Assembly (NCBI GenBank): GCA_964035575.1 | Contig: OZ037917.1 | Span: forward strand, 496,001 to 560,000 | Length of the DNA: 64,000 bases | Direction: 5' to 3' | From: Rhynchopus sp. YZ270_cl-10 | Lineage: Eukaryota; Euglenozoa; Diplonemea; Diplonemida; Diplonemidae | Shown: in pieces, positions 61,888 to 64,000 of the stretch | How the letters are laid out: the number at the start of each line of letters is the position of its first letter | Numbering within the stretch: position 1 is the first letter of the stretch | Program-made: the position numbers and the translations under genes | The notes under the pieces: generated by a model | What the model was told of the DNA's origin: nothing | Seen by the model: only the letters and a program-made list of their open reading frames with translations | Database searches by the model: none

Positions 61888-63567
61888 CTACTGCCTCTTG
61901 CACGACTTCCACCACCTGTTGCCCACACACGTCAACCCAGATGCACAACACGACTCTTTCCCCATGCATGCACGCCATTCGCGCAGCCTGTACCTGCACT
62001 GCGGTGGCGGTGGTGGTGGCCGTGTCCTGGGTGCAGGTCCAGGTCCAGTGGGTGCACTACTCCCAAGCACACGGCACGACTTCCCGCGACGTGGCGAACA
62101 TGAAGGCATGCACTTTGCGTAACGTGAGTTCACCTCGAAGCAAGTGGTGCCCGACTCGCAGCAGTCTGGCGAGGAGCGGCAGCTGCACCAGATCTGTACT
62201 GGCTGTCTGCAAGTCGACGGTGATGGTGGTGCTGTGCGAGGTGCTGGTGTTCTCACAGGTGGGCTCGCTGTCCTGGGTGGGCTGCGAGTCCTTGGCGGGC
62301 TTGGTGTGCGCACAGGTGGGCTCGGGGGACTGCGTGTCCTTGGCGGGCTTGGTGTACGTCTCGGGGGGCTCGCCGTTCTCGGGGGGCTGCGTGTCCTTGG
62401 CGGGCTTGGGGGAGGTGTGCGCACAGGTGGGGTCGGGGGAGGCGGGCTCGAAGTTCTCGGAGGAGTGGGTGTCCTGGAGGGTGGTGGCGGGCTTGCAGTG
62501 CCCACCACATCGCCCTTAACACGCACACTGACACGGCACTCAGAGGCAGGGCCGTCGGATGCGGTGAAGGTTGCAGCCAGGACAAACGTGCGTCCTGCAT
62601 CGTTGCGTGTTGGTGTGTAGCGCAGGGCTGCGGAGCCAGTGTAGGTGATGGTTGTCCCGGAGCGTGTCACGAACTGTGTGTCGGGTGCGTTTGTGTTTGG
62701 GTACGTGACACGCATGGAACGCGATGCGGTGTAGAGTGCGTTGAAGTCGACACTGAAGTCCTCACCCACAGGGATCACGATTGTGGTGCTCTCGCTCTGT
62801 GAGGCAATGCAGCGGGGTGCAGTGAACCGTGTCGAGCATTTGTTGTACATGAACTCAATCCCAGCCACGTCGCCTGCACTCAGCGCGTTGCGCTGGCCAA
62901 TTGGCTGTGGCGAGATGATTGTTGGCTGACGTCCGATTCTGAAGAAGTTGGATCCATAGTGCATGATCGACCCGTAGTCGTACTTGCCCAGGTCACGTCC
63001 ACTCGCGCTGTTCTTTCTGAAGTTGTTCTGCAAGCCTTCCTGCACCTGCGAGAGGTCGACAGTAACGTAGTTATCCCTGTCTTTGCGCGACTGCTCGTGC
63101 GAAAGACCCAGAGAGTGGCCGATCTCGTGAATCGTCGATCCTGCTGAGCACCCACTGGCAAGGTTGACACTGTTGACACCTGCGGAGCGAGCACCGATGG
63201 GCGAACTGCACCCATTTCCATTTTGGAAACGGATGTACGGACGCGGGCACGACGATTCAGAGGAACAGCGGTTGAAACGGAAGCACGTCTTCGACTCCCA
63301 ATCCCGCACCGCGCTTGGAATACGTGAATCAGAAGAGCTGAGTGACGATGCAATAAAGTAGTTCACAGGCTCCCCCACAGGGAACAGCGACGACTCACGT
63401 GACAGCGGTGTGGCCCCAAGCACATCCCCAGCACGGTCAGTCCCAACGGGCACCTGGATGTCACCTTCGACAAGGCTGAAGTCGTAATCCCAGTCGGGAC
63501 GTCCACCATTCGCAGACACAGCAGCACACATGCTCAGGACTACCAAGGGTGATGTCTGCCACGACAT
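61888..63567 (-). CDS. Secreted astacin metalloprotease with Cys-rich tail
   Basis: 559 residues from the Met at 63567. Signal peptide 1-19. Residues about 65-245: astacin (M12A) catalytic domain with the zinc motif HEIGHSLGLSHE (147-158; zinc ligands H147, H151, H157, catalytic E148) and the Met-turn SIMHY (200-204). About 255-350 looks like a beta-sandwich or Ig-like module. A long Pro/Arg/Thr/Ser linker (about 358-450) follows, then two small Cys-rich repeats (452-498 and 524-557) sharing a CC-x2-GxxC core, which may be knottin-like binding modules. The plan, protease plus Pro-rich linker plus binding modules, suits a secreted enzyme acting on a surface or prey polymer. The 95 in-frame residues upstream were rejected because the Met chosen starts the signal peptide. 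Confidence 0.92.
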   Translation of the reverse strand: MSWQTSPLVVLSMCAAVSANGGRPDWDYDFSLVEGDIQVPVGTDRAGDVLGATPLSRESSLFPVGEPVNYFIASSLSSSDSRIPSAVRDWESKTCFRFNRCSSESSCPRPYIRFQNGNGCSSPIGARSAGVNSVNLASGCSAGSTIHEIGHSLGLSHEQSRKDRDNYVTVDLSQVQEGLQNNFRKNSASGRDLGKYDYGSIMHYGSNFFRIGRQPTIISPQPIGQRNALSAGDVAGIEFMYNKCSTRFTAPRCIASQSESTTIVIPVGEDFSVDFNALYTASRSMRVTYPNTNAPDTQFVTRSGTTITYTGSAALRYTPTRNDAGRTFVLAATFTASDGPASECRVSVRVKGDVVGTASPPPPSRTPTPPRTSSPPPPTPPVRTPPPSPPRTRSPPRTASPPRRTPSPPRTRSPPSPPVRTPSPPRTRSPPRTASPPVRTPAPRTAPPSPSTCRQPVQIWCSCRSSPDCCESGTTCFEVNSRYAKCMPSCSPRRGKSCRVLGSSAPTGPGPAPRTRPPPPPPQCRYRLREWRACMGKESCCASGLTCVGNRWWKSCKRQ

Positions 63568-64000
63568 CCTGCGATGACTGTTCTTGTGTATGTGTATGTG
63601 GAATCTGGTGTGTGAAAATGTGTGGGTGCGAATTTGTTGGAACACTAAAATAAACTCTGAAAAAACAGGGGCTTGGAGGGTGGCAGGGTTATGGGTGATG
63701 ATGTAAACGTGGAAGGGGCGGTGCACCCGGAAAAGCAGGGGATAAAGCGAGGAGCAAAACGGCACAATTTTTGTGTGGATACCAGTTTCCACACAACACC
63801 TTCTCCCTACCGAGATGAGCAATGCAGGAAGGGAATCATGAAGGTGGTGCATATAACGAAACTCACTTCAAACAAGAAACGGTTACCAGATGAACTAAAG
63901 CCTCTCGTGCTGAGTCATCTGATCGAAAAATATAGACAAGCAACGCTGTGGGCGTGCAAGAATAATACAAAATAAGAGGTGAATGATAAACATGTCATCG
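63568..64000. other. Right edge, spacer with one hairpin element
   Basis: Contains the A element at 63887-63924. No gene seen up to the window end. Confidence 0.6.
63887..63924 (+). repeat. Family A hairpin
   Basis: ACCAGATGAACTAAAGCCTC, TCGTGCTGAGTCATCTG: CAGATGA faces TCATCTG and the CCTCTCGTG loop is intact. Confidence 0.75.

Overview
The window reads as nuclear DNA of a euglenozoan protist that keeps ordinary cis-introns, most probably a diplonemid. The organism is an inference. Three things support it. (1) All 17 genes I can support lie on the minus strand, as expected of long one-way polycistronic gene clusters. (2) The protein at 52362-54050 has the layout and N-terminal signature residues of BILBO1, the flagellar pocket collar scaffold known from kinetoplastids. 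(3) Six genes are interrupted by GT-AG introns, mostly 46-250 nt with GTATG-type donors, and kinetoplastids have almost none. Several genes have a pyrimidine tract plus AG just before the start codon, which would suit spliced-leader addition. I found no spliced-leader RNA gene, tRNA or rRNA.

Layout, left to right. 1-5122: repeats only (9-bp and 5-bp satellites, a 406-bp tandem repeat, hairpin elements). 5123-11826: two tandem TM9SF (nonaspanin) genes with four and six exons. 12519-14159: EF-hand protein. 17511-19199: a bHLH-zipper-like protein with hydrophobic segments. 19456-22132: long charged-helix protein. 22610-23272: DnaJ protein. 23545-25119: unknown. 26937-28145: Man1/Heh-type inner nuclear membrane protein. 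28146-32051: gene-free, dense in hairpin elements. 32052-33059: malate dehydrogenase. 33486-36663: a coiled-coil protein and a small unknown. 37356-38191: an 836-bp element with terminal inverted repeats and target duplication. 38409-39881: Skp1-GlcNAc-transferase-like glycosyltransferase. 39882-45936: a 6-kb repeat island. 45937-54050: AGXT2-type aminotransferase, FkbM methyltransferase, Mpo1-like dioxygenase, a tiny A/P/Y-rich protein and BILBO1. 56299-60762: a 1401-residue MORN/FYVE protein. 61888-63567: secreted astacin protease.

The genes do not form one pathway. They are a housekeeping mix: secretory-pathway membrane proteins and glycosylation (TM9SF pair, GlcNAc-transferase, FkbM protein), flagellar or cytoskeletal scaffolds (BILBO1, MORN, coiled-coil and EF-hand proteins), nuclear envelope, and metabolism.

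The most unusual content is non-coding. More than 20 loci carry a short hairpin element (family A) with a fixed outer GATGA / TCAYC and a CTCTCGTG-like loop but a variable stem. I saw every copy in one orientation, opposite to the genes, and it is often followed by one of several second modules (B, E or F). Further dispersed structured families (C, D, G) lie among them. One A copy makes up most of a TM9SF intron and one C copy sits in another intron of the same gene. A second system is a nested family of satellites with 5-, 7- and 9-bp units (CAGTA, CAGTACA, CAGTATACA) carried inside dispersed modules, at least one of which is a TIR-bounded element.
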